A stretch of DNA of 64,000 bases, taken from the NCBI GenBank assembly GCA_963682025.1, contig OY821521.1, positions 49,332,307-49,396,306 on the forward strand. Direction: 5' to 3'. Shown in pieces: positions 11,257-23,127 of the stretch. The position numbers and the translations under genes are program-made. Origin of the DNA: Cordilura impudica. Lineage: Eukaryota; Arthropoda; Insecta; Diptera; Scathophagidae. Within the stretch, counting starts at the first letter, position 1, and every line of letters starts with the position of its first letter. The notes under the pieces are model-generated. The model had not been told where the DNA came from. It searched no databases and worked only from the letters and a program-made list of their open reading frames with translations.

Positions 11257-11417
11257 TAAAGGGTGTTTTTTTTAGACTTGTGGTTTTCAATAAGAAATAA
11301 AGCGCATATAGTTTAATGTTATGGCCAAGAATTTTGCTTTATTATAAAGATAAGGGGATGCCATTATGTTTTAAAAATTATATGGGGCAAGCGGCCGCCG
11401 CGGCTGGGCCCAAAATA

Positions 11418-11760
11418 AAATGGCCACCGATCCTGATTTTCACAAGAAGATTTTGTTCAGTGATGAAGCTCACGTTTGGTTAAATGGGTACATGAATTGG
11501 AGAATGTTGATGTGGACGACCTTTGGTTCCAACAAGACGGCGCTACATTCCAATCAATTTATTGAAGGAAACTTTAGAGGCCTCCAAGATCGTGCGATTT
11601 AACACTGCTGGACTATTTTTTGTCTACGTAGATAAGTCCGAGATGATTGACGCCTTGGAAGAGAATATTCGGCGTGACATACGGCCCCAAATTCTGTAAA
11701 AACTGTTCGAAAATTGGGTCTCTCGGCAGCAATTTATTCGAGCCAGCCGCGGCAGCCACT
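11418..11760 (+). pseudogene. Mariner-family transposase fragment, frameshifted
   Basis: The first frame reads MATDPDFHKKILFSDEAH, with the first catalytic Asp context, then WLNGY. After a jump to another frame comes a DDLWFQQDGAT segment, the second catalytic Asp context, then RPPRSCDLTLLDYFL and a DALEENIR-type stretch ending near an IRASRG..H motif. These are fragments of a DDE transposase of the IS630-Tc1-mariner group. The pieces are discontinuous, with internal deletions and stops. A GC-only 21-bp block (11391-11411) lies just before it. Confidence 0.75.
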
Positions 11761-11765
11761 TGCCC

Positions 11766-12065
11766 CGATTTCTTGTGACCGATCGCGATGTTTTGTTATA
11801 CCGTTTTATAACGATTTTGACCAAACGTATATTATTTGAAAGGTATTTCTTTTTAGCCGTTTTGCAGATTTACAGATTTTTAATATAATATGCCATGTGT
11901 GTGTTTATTAAATTTGTTAATGTGTTTGTAATAAAAATGAGTTTGTTTTTTGTGTTAATTTGTGAATTGGCTATAATTGATTAGCATACCTTTAGGATCT
12001 TTATTTAATGAAAAAAAGAATTTCCTAGAATTTGAACTCTAATTTTGAGGGCTGGAATCTGCTAG
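11766..12065 (+). mobile_element. Helitron-like element, 5'-truncated (copy 4)
   Basis: Starts at CGATTTCTTGTGACCGAT inside the family sequence, with part of the middle missing, and keeps the 3' terminus CTGGAATCTGCTAG before T. It is fused to the mariner transposase remnant. Confidence 0.7.
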
Positions 12066-12117
12066 TCTTTATAATAAAGCTAAATTCTTGGTGTAAAAAA
12101 ACACCCTTTACAATATA

Positions 12118-12250
12118 CGTGTAATATGCCATGCAGAATATAGATCAAATTTTGAAACAAATGTGCCAATGTTTATGTTTAAGTAAAAACATTTGATCTT
12201 GGACCTGATTAATTTCTAACTCAATCATTAAAAATGATAAAGATCGATAA
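12118..12250. repeat. Dispersed repeat also seen near 20535 and 42770-43130
   Basis: ATGCCATGCAGAATATAGATC followed by AAATGTGCCAATGTTT and AAACATTTGATC matches 43033-43110 and, inverted, 42790-42835 and about 20560-20610. It is probably the flank of an older inverted-repeat element into which the mariner inserted. Confidence 0.6.
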
Positions 12251-12269
12251 TAAGATTTTTTATTTTTAT

Positions 12270-13330
12270 AAAAAATAATAAAATTAAAATAGTATTACAT
12301 TCATTTAAAAAATATTTTGAAATTCATTAATAAATATTTATAATGTTAAAAATTAATAATAAATTTATTTTTAAATATTTTTAAATATATCAAATACTAA
12401 TTTTAAATATATTTGAAATTAAAAAAAAATAAAATGAAATATTTAAAATTTTTAAATAAATATATCAAATATATTAAAAAATATTTTTTTAATTTATTTA
12501 GAAGAAACATTTTTAAAATTTATGAAAAAATTTATTTATAAATATTTATATTTTAAAAATATATGTATATTAAATATATGTACCTATAGCCGAAAATTTA
12601 TAAAAACAAAAAATTTAAGTAAAATTTCAATTTATTAAAAAATATTAAATAAAATATTTTTAAACACGCTTTAGTTTTCTTATCTAATTACTTGGATTTA
12701 ATAAATCCAAACTTTCTTAATTGAAATTTAAATTTTTTTTTATAATTTATTAAAAAAAAATAATTTATTAAAAAAAATAAATAAATTTAAAATAAATTTT
12801 TAAAACTTTTTATTTTAAATCAATTTTTTTAATATTTTTTCAATAACTGAAAATAATTTAAATTTGTTAGAAAAATTAAAATTTTTTTAATTCCAACAGT
12901 CGCTGACGCGGGTGTCTGTACTTAAAATCGTAATAATTAAAGCGTCTCTACTCAAAGAATTTTTTTTTTTCTCTTGGATAAATCAATTTGTTTTATATTC
13001 ATTTATTAACGCACTAAAATGTTAAGTTCTGCAAGTGTCTCGGCTAAAAAGCGTTAATAGGAAATTGTTTTGATTTTTTGATTAAACTTAATTCTAATAG
13101 AAAAAGTACAAGATTAAGAGATATTTTCATTAGAAATTTTTTGGTTTTGAGACAATTTTGCCACTAATTTAAAATATTTGGTTATAAATTTTCTAATTTT
13201 GGTGAGAATTTTTATAACGATGGGACACAGTTTTCAAATTATTAAGCTTAGACACATTCTTATATCTGAAAGTTAAGTTTAACTAAGAAGAAATATTTGA
13301 CAAAAAAAAATATTACTTTCATTATAACTA
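12270..13330. other. AT-rich stretch without recognisable gene
   Basis: Simple AT-rich DNA. The only GC-richer islands, around 12895-12950 and 13020-13060, show no coding signal or family match that I can recognise. Confidence 0.55.
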
Positions 13331-13336
13331 ATATTT

Positions 13337-13564
13337 CTGTGGTCACAAGCGATAACCGCCTAAGTCGACTTAAAAACGATTTGAGTTATATATGCTATCG
13401 TATTATACGTGACAGCCCCATTTCACTAACACTGCTTTTGAAAAAGTTATTAATAAAAATATACTGACCTAAGTCGTAATGAAGCCCTATTACATTTATA
13501 TAAAAAAAATATTTTTCTCGAAAGCATAATTTTCGACTTAGGCGGTTAATGATTGTGACTACAG
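13337..13564. mobile_element. Small terminal-inverted-repeat element (MITE)
   Basis: About 228 bp with inverted ends of roughly 38 bp. The left end is CTGTGGTCACAAGCGATAAC followed by CGCCTAAGTCG. The right end, read inverted, is CTGTAGTCACAATCATTAAC followed by CGCCTAAGTCG. It is non-coding. The duplication at the target is unclear, possibly ATTT. The superfamily is not assigned. Confidence 0.7.
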
Positions 13565-13632
13565 ATTTCATAAAAAAAACTTTCAGCTATATTTATTAAA
13601 TCCAAAATACGTCTATCTGTACTACAATAATA

Positions 13633-14006
13633 TCTATAATATTAATAGGCTAGGCAATTTTTTGTGATCGATGTTTTGTTCTACCGTTTTATCCCGATTT
13701 TGACCAAACGTATATTATTTGAAAGGTATTTTTTAAACCGTTTTGCAGATTTACAGATTTTTAAATTTTTTCCCTTATTTTGAATAAATTGCATTTAAAG
13801 TTGCTACTAACACATCATAAAATTATACAATGCTATGAGTGTGTTTATTAAATTTGTTAATGTGTTTTTAATAAAAATGAGTTTGTTTTTTGTGTTGATT
13901 TGTGAATTGGCTATAATTGAATAGCATACCTTTAGGGTCTTTATTTAAAGAAAAAATAAAATTTCCTAGAATTTGCACTCGAAATTCGAGGGCTGGAATC
14001 TGCTAG
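13633..14006 (+). mobile_element. Helitron-like element (copy 5)
   Basis: A complete core of about 374 bp, from TCTATAATATTAATAGGC after A to CTGCTAG before T. The perfect palindrome CTCGAAATTCGAG lies about 10 bases before the 3' end. Confidence 0.8.
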
Positions 14007-14058
14007 TTATAAATATTTTATTTTATTTAATTTAATATATTTCTAAGACAGATTAAAT

Positions 14059-14224
14059 ATTACTCAATTTACTCAAAATAAAGGAAAAAATTTTAAAATC
14101 TGTAAATCTGCAAATCGGCTAAAAATAAATATCTTTCAAATAAAATTCGTTTAGTCAAAATCGGGATAAAACGGTAGAACAAAACATCAGTCACAAGAAA
14201 TCGCCTACCTATTAATATTATAGA
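14059..14224 (-). mobile_element. Helitron-like element, 5' half only (copy 6)
   Basis: Inverted orientation. Its 5' terminus TCTATAATATTAATAGG lies at 14224 next to A on the minus strand, and it breaks off near the ACTCAAAATAAAGG segment. Confidence 0.7.
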
Positions 14225-14339
14225 TTAGTGGAGTAGAACAGAAATATACGTATGAGTGATATTGTTAATATTAAATCAAACATACATCGGTATTTTTAAT
14301 TAATTTTTTTACATGGATATATAAATAAAAAAAATTTTT

Positions 14340-15167
14340 TCAATCAAACCTTTGCTGCAATTTTGCTGAATAATGAAATGAGAACTCATCAATGGTTCTT
14401 GAGTTTTAGCTGAAAAACTAAGCTTACAGACATCAAAATAAGGGGAAAAAATATAAAATATTATAACAAGAAGTTTGGCCTGAGAACTCCAAACTCTCTG
14501 GAGGTTTTCCTATACTGGCCTAGCACTTTCACCCTACCTTGTAATTTCTCATCCCCCCAGATAGTGAGCCCGAAAATGTTCCACAGTGTAATTAAAATAA
14601 TTTAAAAAAAAATAAATAATGAAATATATATTTTTAAATTCAAATACAAGCTCGAGGTCTGTTTCTATAAATTTTATTTTTATTAGTTTTTTTTTTTAAT
14701 ATTTCGCCAAGCAATTATTTATTTTAAATTACAACATAGAGGTCGAATAATATTTTTTTATTGCAATTTAAAAACATTTATCTATAATATTAATAGGCTA
14801 GGCGATTTTTTGTGAACGATGTTTTGTTCTACCGTTTTATCCCGATTTTAACCAAATGTATATTATTTGAAAGGTATTTCTTTTTAGCCGTTTTGTAGAT
14901 TTACAGATTTTTAAATTTTTTCCTTTATTTTGAGTAAATTGCATTTAAAGTTGCTACTAACACATACATAAAATTATACAATGCTATGAGTGTGTTTATT
15001 AAATTTGTTAATGTGTTTGTAATAAAAATGAGTTTGTTTTTTTGTGTTGATTTGTTGATTTGTGTTGGCTAGAATTGATTAGCATACCTTTAGGGTCTTT
15101 ATTTAATGTAAAAATAAAATTTCCTAGAATTTGCATGCACCCGAATTTCGGGGCTGGAATCTGCTAG
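14340..15167 (+). mobile_element. Long variant of the Helitron-like element (copy 7)
   Basis: Extension 14340-14780 plus core 14781-15167, parallel to 7845-8620. The core's own 5' terminus TCTATAATATTAATAGGC is intact within the longer unit. The 3' palindrome is degenerate here (CACCCGAATTTCGGGG), but the CTGCTAG end before A/T-rich flank is kept. Confidence 0.75.
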
Positions 15168-16200
15168 TAGTAATAAAAGCAAAATGTGTCTTGGCTTAAC
15201 TCATACAAAGAATTATCTAAAGAATAATTAAAAATAAATTATAAGAAAGTTTTAGTTAAGTATTTTTATTTATCTAATTTGTCACTGACTGTTTGTATAA
15301 CATAGTTTCCCAATTCTATCTGAATTAAAAACTTTATATAGTTTTTACCTCCAGAAAAAAAACTGCTTCCAATTTGTATTTAAGATCTTCATAATACCTA
15401 ATTTTGAATATTTATATTTCCCTTTGTCAAAGTCTTCCCTATAATTTCAAATTTTCTGAAAAAGCTGTCTACTCTTAAGTTTTTAATAAAAATAACTTAA
15501 ATAAATGTAATTTTAATAAATAAAGCTCAACCATACAAAAATTAACAACAACAAAAAAAAATACCAATAAAGTTTAAAATAAATTGTGTACCAAAGATAA
15601 AAAATCGTTATTACTGCCTTTTAACTAAAAATCTTAAAATTGTTGTATTTGTTTGGTTCTTTTTCATTTCCTTATTATATTCTTTGCTTTTGTTTGTATT
15701 TCATTCATATTTCTCCCAAGTCAAAATTGGTAAGTAGAAAAAAATGTGTTTTATGGTCGGAATACGAATATTACTGAATTTCTTGGTTGTTGTATTTTTA
15801 ATCATAAAAATAAATTTTTGGAAATACCCTTAAGCAATTACTTTTGAATTAGCTTTGTGTTAACATTAAAAAAATATTAACTTTTTTTATATGTAAGTGT
15901 CTTTTTAATTTTATCTAATTTTATTTTATTTTTTTTTTAATGATTTTTTAATTTTCTTTTATAATTTTGTCTGAAAAATGTTTTCTTTTTCTCGCAATAT
16001 ATTACTAGCGATATATTAATACATGAAGGTAAATTTTTAGTTCCCTTTTTAAGCTATATGCGGGCACGGAGGGGTGTGAAAAATGCCATAGTTATAGTTC
16101 GTACGGAGGAGTAGCTGAGTATGATAAAATTTATGTTTAATCTGTCTTAAAAATATAATATATTAAATAAAATAAAATATTTCTAATAATTCGTTACACC
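15168..16200. other. Intergenic stretch without recognisable gene
   Basis: Of moderate complexity compared with its surroundings but without a convincing exon. A GC-richer stretch at 16055-16115 has no match elsewhere in the window. No repeat family was recognised. Confidence 0.5.
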
Positions 16201-16204
16201 CTGT

Positions 16205-16406
16205 TAATGCGAATGATTTAAATTACATATCAGATGCTCTGTGTTGAATTGTGAATTGCTAAAATTGATTAACATACCTTTAGGCTCATTTAAATATGCA
16301 TAAATTTTTAAATATAGATTAAAAAAATATCGAAAGACAAAAATTTAATGAAAAAATAAAATTTCCTAGAATTTGCACTCGAATTTCGAGTGCTGGGCTA
16401 TACTAG
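16205..16406 (+). mobile_element. Helitron-like element, 3' fragment (copy 8)
   Basis: Shows TTGTGAATTG, GATTAACATACCTTTAGG, CACTCGAATTTCGAGTG and a diverged end CTATACTAG before T. The palindrome is extended by compensating bases. Confidence 0.65.
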
Positions 16407-16565
16407 TTTATAATAATTTACAATTTTGGTTAAAAAAGTTTTAATTAAATTAGTGATTATTAGTATAAAAAATTGTTTGCGTTTTTGTTTTTAATAAAAT
16501 TAAGCGATTTTTTAAATGAAATATTTAAAATTATTTTATCGCTTTTATTGTATATTGTGTTTTTT

Positions 16566-17640
16566 ATACCCTATACCACTATGTGGTAAGGGTATAATGA
16601 CTCTGTGTTTGTAACTACCACAAATATCTTTTATTAAACAGATCTACTCAGAATCACTTTCTGAGTGGATCTAGCGATGTCCGTCCGTCTGTCTGTGTGT
16701 CCATGTAAACCTTGTAATCAAACTATAGGTCGCAAATATGAATGTATTTTGATGGTATATAAACTTCTATCGGCCATAGTATGAATGCTATTGAAATTGG
16801 TGAAAATCGGTGCATGTTCAGACCTAGTCCCCATATAAATGACCCCTACTAAATCGACTCAAATTGCAAAAGATCCAAATTATCATATAGATCTCGATCA
16901 AATTGGGGTTGTGTGTGTTTATTACGTCCATTTATCAGTGGTCCAAAAATAAATCCTATAGGACAATTCTTAGTCATAGCCCCCACATCCGATCTTCACT
17001 TATATCAAAAACCAAAAACATTGCACAGATTTTTCTGAAATTAGGTGTGTATATGTTTTTGCAAAAAATAAGTGACCTTACCAAATATAGTCATATAAAT
17101 ATATGTAAATCTATAATATTAATAGGCTAGGCAATTTCTTGTGACCGATGTTTTGTTCTACCGTTTTATCCCGATTTTGACCAAACGGATATTATTTAAA
17201 AGATATTTCTTTTTAGTCGTTTTCCAGATTTACAGATTTTTAAATTTTTTCCTTTATTTTGAATAAATTTCATTTAAAATTGCTACTAACACATACATAC
17301 AATTATACAATGCTATATGTGTGTTTATTAAATTTGTTAATGTGTTTGTAATAAGAATGAGTTTGTTTTTCGTGTTGATTTGTGAATTGGATATAATTGA
17401 TTAGCATACCTTTAGGGTCTTTATTTAATGAAAAAATAAAATTTCCTAGAATTTGCACTCGAATTTCGAGGGGTGGAATCTGCTAGCTATATATATAAAT
17501 ATATCATCCGATAGACTTTTCATATCCGAAGACAAAAAAATTAATAACAATGCCCCTCAAATGCTTATTTTATATATCTAATTAGTTGGACCTAAAAGAT
17601 AGGGTCTCCAAACGCATGGTATAGGGTATCGAATAGTCTG
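16566..17640 (+). repeat. TATACCC family repeat (copy T1) with nested Helitron
   Basis: Opens with TATACCCTATACCACTATGT and carries the diagnostic GTCCGTCCGTCTGTCTGTGT and ACCTTGTAATCAAACTATAG tracts. It closes with GCATGGTATAGGGTATCG. It is interrupted at 17110-17486 by a Helitron-like copy. Related copies lie at 31512, 36096, 38690 and 53155. Open frames inside it (for example 16903-17130) are family sequence and not genes. Confidence 0.75.
17110..17486 (+). mobile_element. Helitron-like element nested in T1 (copy 9)
   Basis: A complete core from TCTATAATATTAATAGGC after A to CTGCTAG; the following base is C instead of the usual T. It lies within the TATACCC repeat, so it is the younger of the two. 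Confidence 0.8.
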
Positions 17641-18265
17641 CCTATACCACCTATAATATTGGCGTATTCTTACCTAATTTCACAAATTTCGCGAGAAAAA
17701 AATATTTTACAAAATAATTAATTTCAGCGATTTCTATAAATATTAGTTATTTTTTAACAATATTAAACTTGCATATTACCTAGCATTTCAAGACCTTTCC
17801 ATTTATTGGGAAAAACTTTTTTATTAGTTAATTTTTGCGTTTTTTTTTTATTTAATTTTAGCGCTTTTCCGCACCATTTCAAAGTTCGAACTTTCCATCC
17901 CTGGAAAATAATTTTGTCGCTTTTGTTGAATAATAGTGCTTTTTTAGTATTATTGCCGTTTTTCGTAGCTATTTTTAGCAACTTGAAAAAAAATAGCACA
18001 AAAATGTTGTGGGAAATATTCTAATCAATTATAACAACAATAACTTATTAGAATCTTTAAAATACTGATAAAAACTTAATACCAGAAACCAGTACGACAA
18101 TCAACGTTGACAGAATTTTTAATAAATTAATTTTTTTATTTGTTTAGAAAACTAATTTTTAAAATTAAGTTTTGACTGTTTTTTACTAATTTTAGTATTT
18201 TTTTTTTAATTAGCATGGATTTTTAAATTTATTTTTGCTATTTTTTTTAGCTATTTAATATGAAA
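17641..18265. other. Stretch without recognisable gene
   Basis: AT-rich. Overlapping open frames on both strands at 17763-18024 have no domain, splice context or repeat-free composition that would support a gene. Confidence 0.5.
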
Positions 18266-18641
18266 CTAGCAGATTGCAGCCCTCGAAATTCGAGTGCAAA
18301 TTCTAGGAAATTTTATTTTTTATTAAATAAAGATCCTAAAGGTATGCTAATCAATTATAGCCAATTCACAAATCAACAAAAAAACAAACTCATTTTTATT
18401 ACAAACACATTAACAAATTTAATAAACACACACATAGCATATGTATAATTTTATGTATGTGGTAGTAGCAACTTTAAATGTAATTTACCCATAATAAAGG
18501 AAAAAATTTAAAAATCTGTAAATCTGAAAAACGTCTAAAAAGAAATACCTTTCAAATAATATACGTTTGATCAAAATCGGGATAAAACGGTAGAACAAAA
18601 CATCGGTCACAAGAAATCGCCTAGCCTATTAATATTATAGA
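18266..18641 (-). mobile_element. Helitron-like element (copy 10)
   Basis: An inverted full core. On the minus strand it begins A|TCTATAATATTAATAGGC and ends CTGCTAG|T. The palindrome CTCGAAATTCGAG lies near the 3' end. A 62-codon open frame here is family sequence. Confidence 0.8.
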
Positions 18642-18962
18642 TCTTTAAATTTTTTAAAATATATTTTTCTTAAAAAACATTTTTACACTGTTTTCAATTT
18701 ATAAAAAAATATATTTTTATATATATAGAAAATTGTTTTTAAATTGATTAAAAAATATATTAAATTTATTTAAAAATATTTTAAAAATTTATTGAAAAAT
18801 ATTTTAAAATTTATTAATAATTTTTTTGAATTAATACAAAATATTTTAAAATTTATTTAGAAATATTTTAAAATTCATTCACATATATTACTAATTTTTA
18901 TAGATATATATTAAATATAATTTAAAATATTTTAAAATTTATTAAATAATATTTTAAATATA

Positions 18963-19296
18963 TCTATAGTATTAATAGACAAGGCGATTCCTTGTGACAT
19001 ATTCTTAACCTTCAATTACCAACCGAATTTGACAAAAAAAATATACCATTTGAATAGTATTTCTTTGCAGATGTTCACCATATTTACAGATGGACACCAA
19101 CACATACATAAAACATATATTTAAGCTTCAAATAAAAAAATATACAATGCTGTATGTGTGTTTATTAAATTTGTATTGAATTGTGAATTGGCTAAAATTG
19201 ATTAGCATGCATTTAGGCTCTTATAAAATTATTTATGAATGAAAATGAAAATTTTCTAGAATTTGCGCTCGAATTTCGAGGGCTGGGCTCTGCTAG
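18963..19296 (+). mobile_element. Helitron-like element, diverged (copy 11)
   Basis: The ends TCTATAGTATTAATAGAC and GGGCTCTGCTAG|T are kept while the interior is strongly diverged. It is an older copy or another subfamily. Confidence 0.7.
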
Positions 19297-19314
19297 TAAA
19301 TATATTAAAAAATA

Positions 19315-19675
19315 CTAGAAGGTTCCAGCACTCCAAATTCGCGTGCAATTTCTAGGCAACTTTCAAGTTAGCAAATTCACAAACCAATACTTTTTTGGTT
19401 TATTATTATTGTGAATGAATATGGCAAACTCATTAACAAACACATTAACAAATTTAATTAGCACACACATAGCATATGTATAATTTTATGTATGTGTTAG
19501 TAGCAACTTTAAATGCAATTTACCCAATATAAAGGAAAAAATTTAAAAATCTGGAAATCTGGAAAACAGCTAAAAATAAATCCCTTTCAAATAACATACG
19601 TTTGGTCAAAAGCGGGATAAAACGGCAGAATAAAAATCACTAACAAAAAATCGCCTAGCCTATTAATATTATAGA
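19315..19675 (-). mobile_element. Helitron-like element (copy 12)
   Basis: An inverted copy of the AGTATTGG subfamily, lying 18 bases after copy 11 in the opposite orientation. The pair gives a head-to-head arrangement by 3' ends. Confidence 0.75.
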
Positions 19676-20112
19676 TATAATTTATATATTATTAAATTTA
19701 TTTAAACAAATTTTATATTTATATAAAATTTACAAAAATATATATTAAGTTATTAACAGAAAATTGATTACAAACATTTTAAGTAAATAAAGAAAACTTT
19801 AAAAAATATTTTTATATTTATTAGCATTTTTAAACAAATTTTCTCAAATTTATTTAAAATAAAATTGTATATTTTTAAATAATTTTTCTTAATTAATGAA
19901 AGATACTTTTAAATTTGTTATGAAAAATATGTTAAAAAATATATATAATTTTTATGAAATATATTAATTAAATTTATTTAGTATTTAAAATTTTTTTTCA
20001 AGAATATTTTAGAATTATTAATAAATTTTTCTAAATTTATTAAAAAATATTTTCAAATTTACTAAAAAATATTTTAATGTGTATTCACATATTCGTAATT
20101 TTTATAGAAATA

Positions 20113-20499
20113 TCTATATATATAATATTAATAGGCTAGGCGATTTCTTGTGACCGATGTTTTGTTCTACCGTTTTATCCCGATTTTGACCAAACATATA
20201 TTATTTGAAAGGTATTTCTTTTTAGCCATTTTGCAGATTCACAAATTTTTAAAAATTTTTCTTTATTTTGAGTAAATTGCATTTAAAGTTGCTACTAACA
20301 TATACATAAAATTGTACAATGCTATGTGTGTGTTTATGAAATTTGTTAATGTGTTTGTAATAAAAATGAGTTTGTTTTTTTTTTGTGTTGATTTGTGAAT
20401 TGACTATAATTGATTAGCATACCTTCAGGGTCTTTATTTAATTAAAAAATAAAATTTCCTAGAATTTGCAATCGAATTTCGAGGGCTGGAATCTGCTAG
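20113..20499 (+). mobile_element. Helitron-like element (copy 13)
   Basis: Full core with a small TA expansion in the 5' terminus (TCTATATATATAATATT) and a normal CTGCTAG|T end. Confidence 0.8.
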
Positions 20500-21622
20500 T
20501 ATTCATACTTTTTATAGAAATAAATTAAATTTAATGTTTGAGTTAGAACTTAATCAGGCTAAATATCAAATATTTTTACTTTAAATAAAGCAAAACATTT
20601 TCACATTTGTTTCAAAAATTTATCTCTATTTTTCATTTTTATAGAAAATAAATTTTTAAATTTTAGTGATTTTGTAAAAAAATAACCCGTTTCATTGAAG
20701 TCTTTAATTTTGAAAGTATTTTTGGTTTTTTTTTTACTTTAATTTAAATTTAAAAAAAAATTTGTTATTTTAAATTTTAGTGATTTTGTCAAAAAAAATT
20801 ATTATTGCGTTTATTTAATTTAGTGATTTTGTAAAAAAAAAATATAAGCCCTTTCATTTTAAGTCTTTTTTTAAGTTTTTTATTATTTTTAATTTTAGTA
20901 ATTTTCTAAAATAATTTTATCGATTTTTTTAATATATTTAAAAAAATTTTAAAATAAAATGCGTTTTTATTTTTATGATTTTGTAAAAAAAATAAGCCTC
21001 TTTCATTAATTCGAAATACAAATAAGAATATATCAATAGTTTTCACACCTTTTTTTGTATTTCCGTATAATATCAAATGATTATTTAAGTAATTACTAAA
21101 TCAACAATGAATCGATTTGTATTGATGCAACTATACAGATATGACGTTGTGACGTATTTGTAAGCAAACATTAAATTTTAATATATTCAAAACTATAAAC
21201 AAAAAAATGTAACAAATCTGTCCACAGATTATTGACGTAACGGCATCACTCACTCATTATCTTAATCATGTGTTTATCAGAGAAAGTAAATATTTAAAAA
21301 AAAAACTACGAATAAATTTAAAAAACTATACATATATAAAATTAACAACAAAAATACACCATTGGAAGGCTCGCTTAATTAGCATATGATATATTTTTGT
21401 TTTACATTAATTGTTTTAATTGGCTTAACATTTTATTTAATTCCCTTAAAGAATTAAATTTCTTGTTGGGGTGGGGGGTAAGGTTTTTACGTAAATCGGA
21501 GCAAAACTAAGGAAGATACAGCGTTTCAAACGACCTGCCCTCATTCTGTATATCGTATAAATGTAAATCAGTTTTTAAAAAACTTTAAATCGATTTTCTC
21601 GCAAAGAACATTTTTGAAGTCC
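20500..21622. other. AT-rich stretch with repeat remnants, no gene
   Basis: 20530-20650 matches the dispersed repeat at 12118 and 42770. 20660-21000 is a loose internal repeat of TTAGTGATTTTGTAAAAAAA with TTTCATT. The remainder shows nothing recognisable. Confidence 0.5.
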
Positions 21623-22490
21623 TTTATAATTTATAATTTATAATTTATAATTTATAATTTATAATTTATAATTTATAATTTATAATTTATAATTTATAAT
21701 TTATAATTTATAATTTATAATTTATAATTTATAATTTATAATTTATAATTTATAATTTATAATTTATAATTTATAATTTATAATTTATAATTTATAATTT
21801 ATAATTTATAATTTATAATTTATAATTTATAATTTATAATTTATAATTTATAATTTATAATTTATAATTTATAATTTATAATTTATAATTTATAATTTAT
21901 AATTTATAATTTATAATTTATAATTTATAATTTATAATTTATAATTTATAATTTATAATTTATAATTTATAATTTATAATTTATTATTTATAATTTATAA
22001 TTTATAATTTATAATTTATAATTTATAATTTATAATTTATAATTTATAATTTATAATTTATAATTTATAATTTATAATTTATAATTTATAATTTATAATT
22101 TATAATTTATAATTTATAATTTATAATTTATAATATATAATTTATAATTTATAATTTATAATTTATAATTTATAATTTATAATTTATAATTTATAATTTA
22201 TAATTTATAATTTATAATTTATAATTTATAATTTATAATTTATAATTTATAATTTATAATTTATAATTTATATTTTATAATTTATAATTTATAATTTATA
22301 ATTTATAATTTATAATTTATAATTTATAATTTATAATTTATAATTTATAATTTATAATTTATAATTTATAATTTATATTTTATAATTTATAATTTATAAT
22401 TTATAATTTATAATTTATAATTTATAATTTATAATTTATAATTTATAATATATAATTTATAATTTATAATTTATAATTTATAATTTATAA
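21623..22490. repeat. TTTATAA heptanucleotide tandem array, 124 units
   Basis: 868 bp, exactly 124 times 7, of TTTATAA with only a few variant units: TTATTATTTATAA near 21982, TAATATATAA near 22131 and 22446, TATTTTATAA near 22270 and 22375. It ends with three TTTTTAA-type units. Near-perfect homogeneity implies recent expansion. The true length in the organism is uncertain because assemblies often collapse such arrays. Confidence 0.97.
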
Positions 22491-22542
22491 TTTTTAATTT
22501 TTAATTTTTAATTTTAAACATAAGCACAGAAACGCATTTATC

Positions 22543-22707
22543 ATATGTGACCTTCTCCGAGAAAAGGGACCTAGTGTGTGAAAGTTAAGTTTTGAGAAAA
22601 AAACGAATTTAAAGTTTCTACACCGTTTTAGATACCAGAATCCACCGTTTTTGATACAACCCGTTTTGTGGCACACTAGGTCGCTTTTCTCGGAGAAGGT
22701 CACATAT
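22543..22707. mobile_element. Short inverted-repeat (hairpin) element
   Basis: The arms ATATGTGACCTTCTCCGAGA (then AAAGG.GACCTAGTGTG) at 22543-22578 and their inverse at 22672-22707 enclose about 93 bp. It abuts the heptamer array. A MITE-like hairpin is the best description; the family is unknown. Confidence 0.6.
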
Positions 22708-23127
22708 AATTTGGATGTAAATTTTTGATGATTAAATTTCGGAAAAGAACAAATATGCTTCTTAAAGCACTGCGTTTATTTTTAATTTCATATCAAAAAA
22801 ATCAAAAAGACTTTGTTATTTTAAAATTATTAAAATTGAAAAAGGTACAGTAGATATTACTACAGTACATATAATTATTTTGGTATCAATTTAAAGTTCC
22901 TACAATACGATATATATAAGTTCTTTTTTGGAAATGAATACTAATATATCTATAAATATAGTTTTTTTTTTCAAATATATATCTAGCGCTTTTTCGCTTC
23001 ACTTTAATTAAGGGCATTTTAACGTTTTTTGAACAACAGACTTGTAATCTTTATCAACCCAAAATTCGTATTATTATTTTGAGCACAATTCAACTGGCAA
23101 TAAATTCAGTAGACTTTTAAATAATAA

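Larger units (their letters stand above)
11259..12108 (+). mobile_element. Degenerate mariner-type transposon with nested Helitron fragment
   Basis: The termini are AAGGGTGTTTTTTTTAGACT and the inverse ...TAAAAAAACACCCTT, flanked by TA on both sides, the mariner target duplication. Subterminal AAGAATTTTGCTTTATTATA (about 11327) has its inverted partner just inside the right end (12072-12091). A transposase remnant lies at 11418-11760 and a Helitron-like fragment at 11766-12065. It is clearly dead. Confidence 0.75.

Noticed and set aside
21623..22490. CRISPR-like array
   Set aside because: Units are contiguous 7-mers with no spacers, in a eukaryotic genome; it is a simple tandem repeat.
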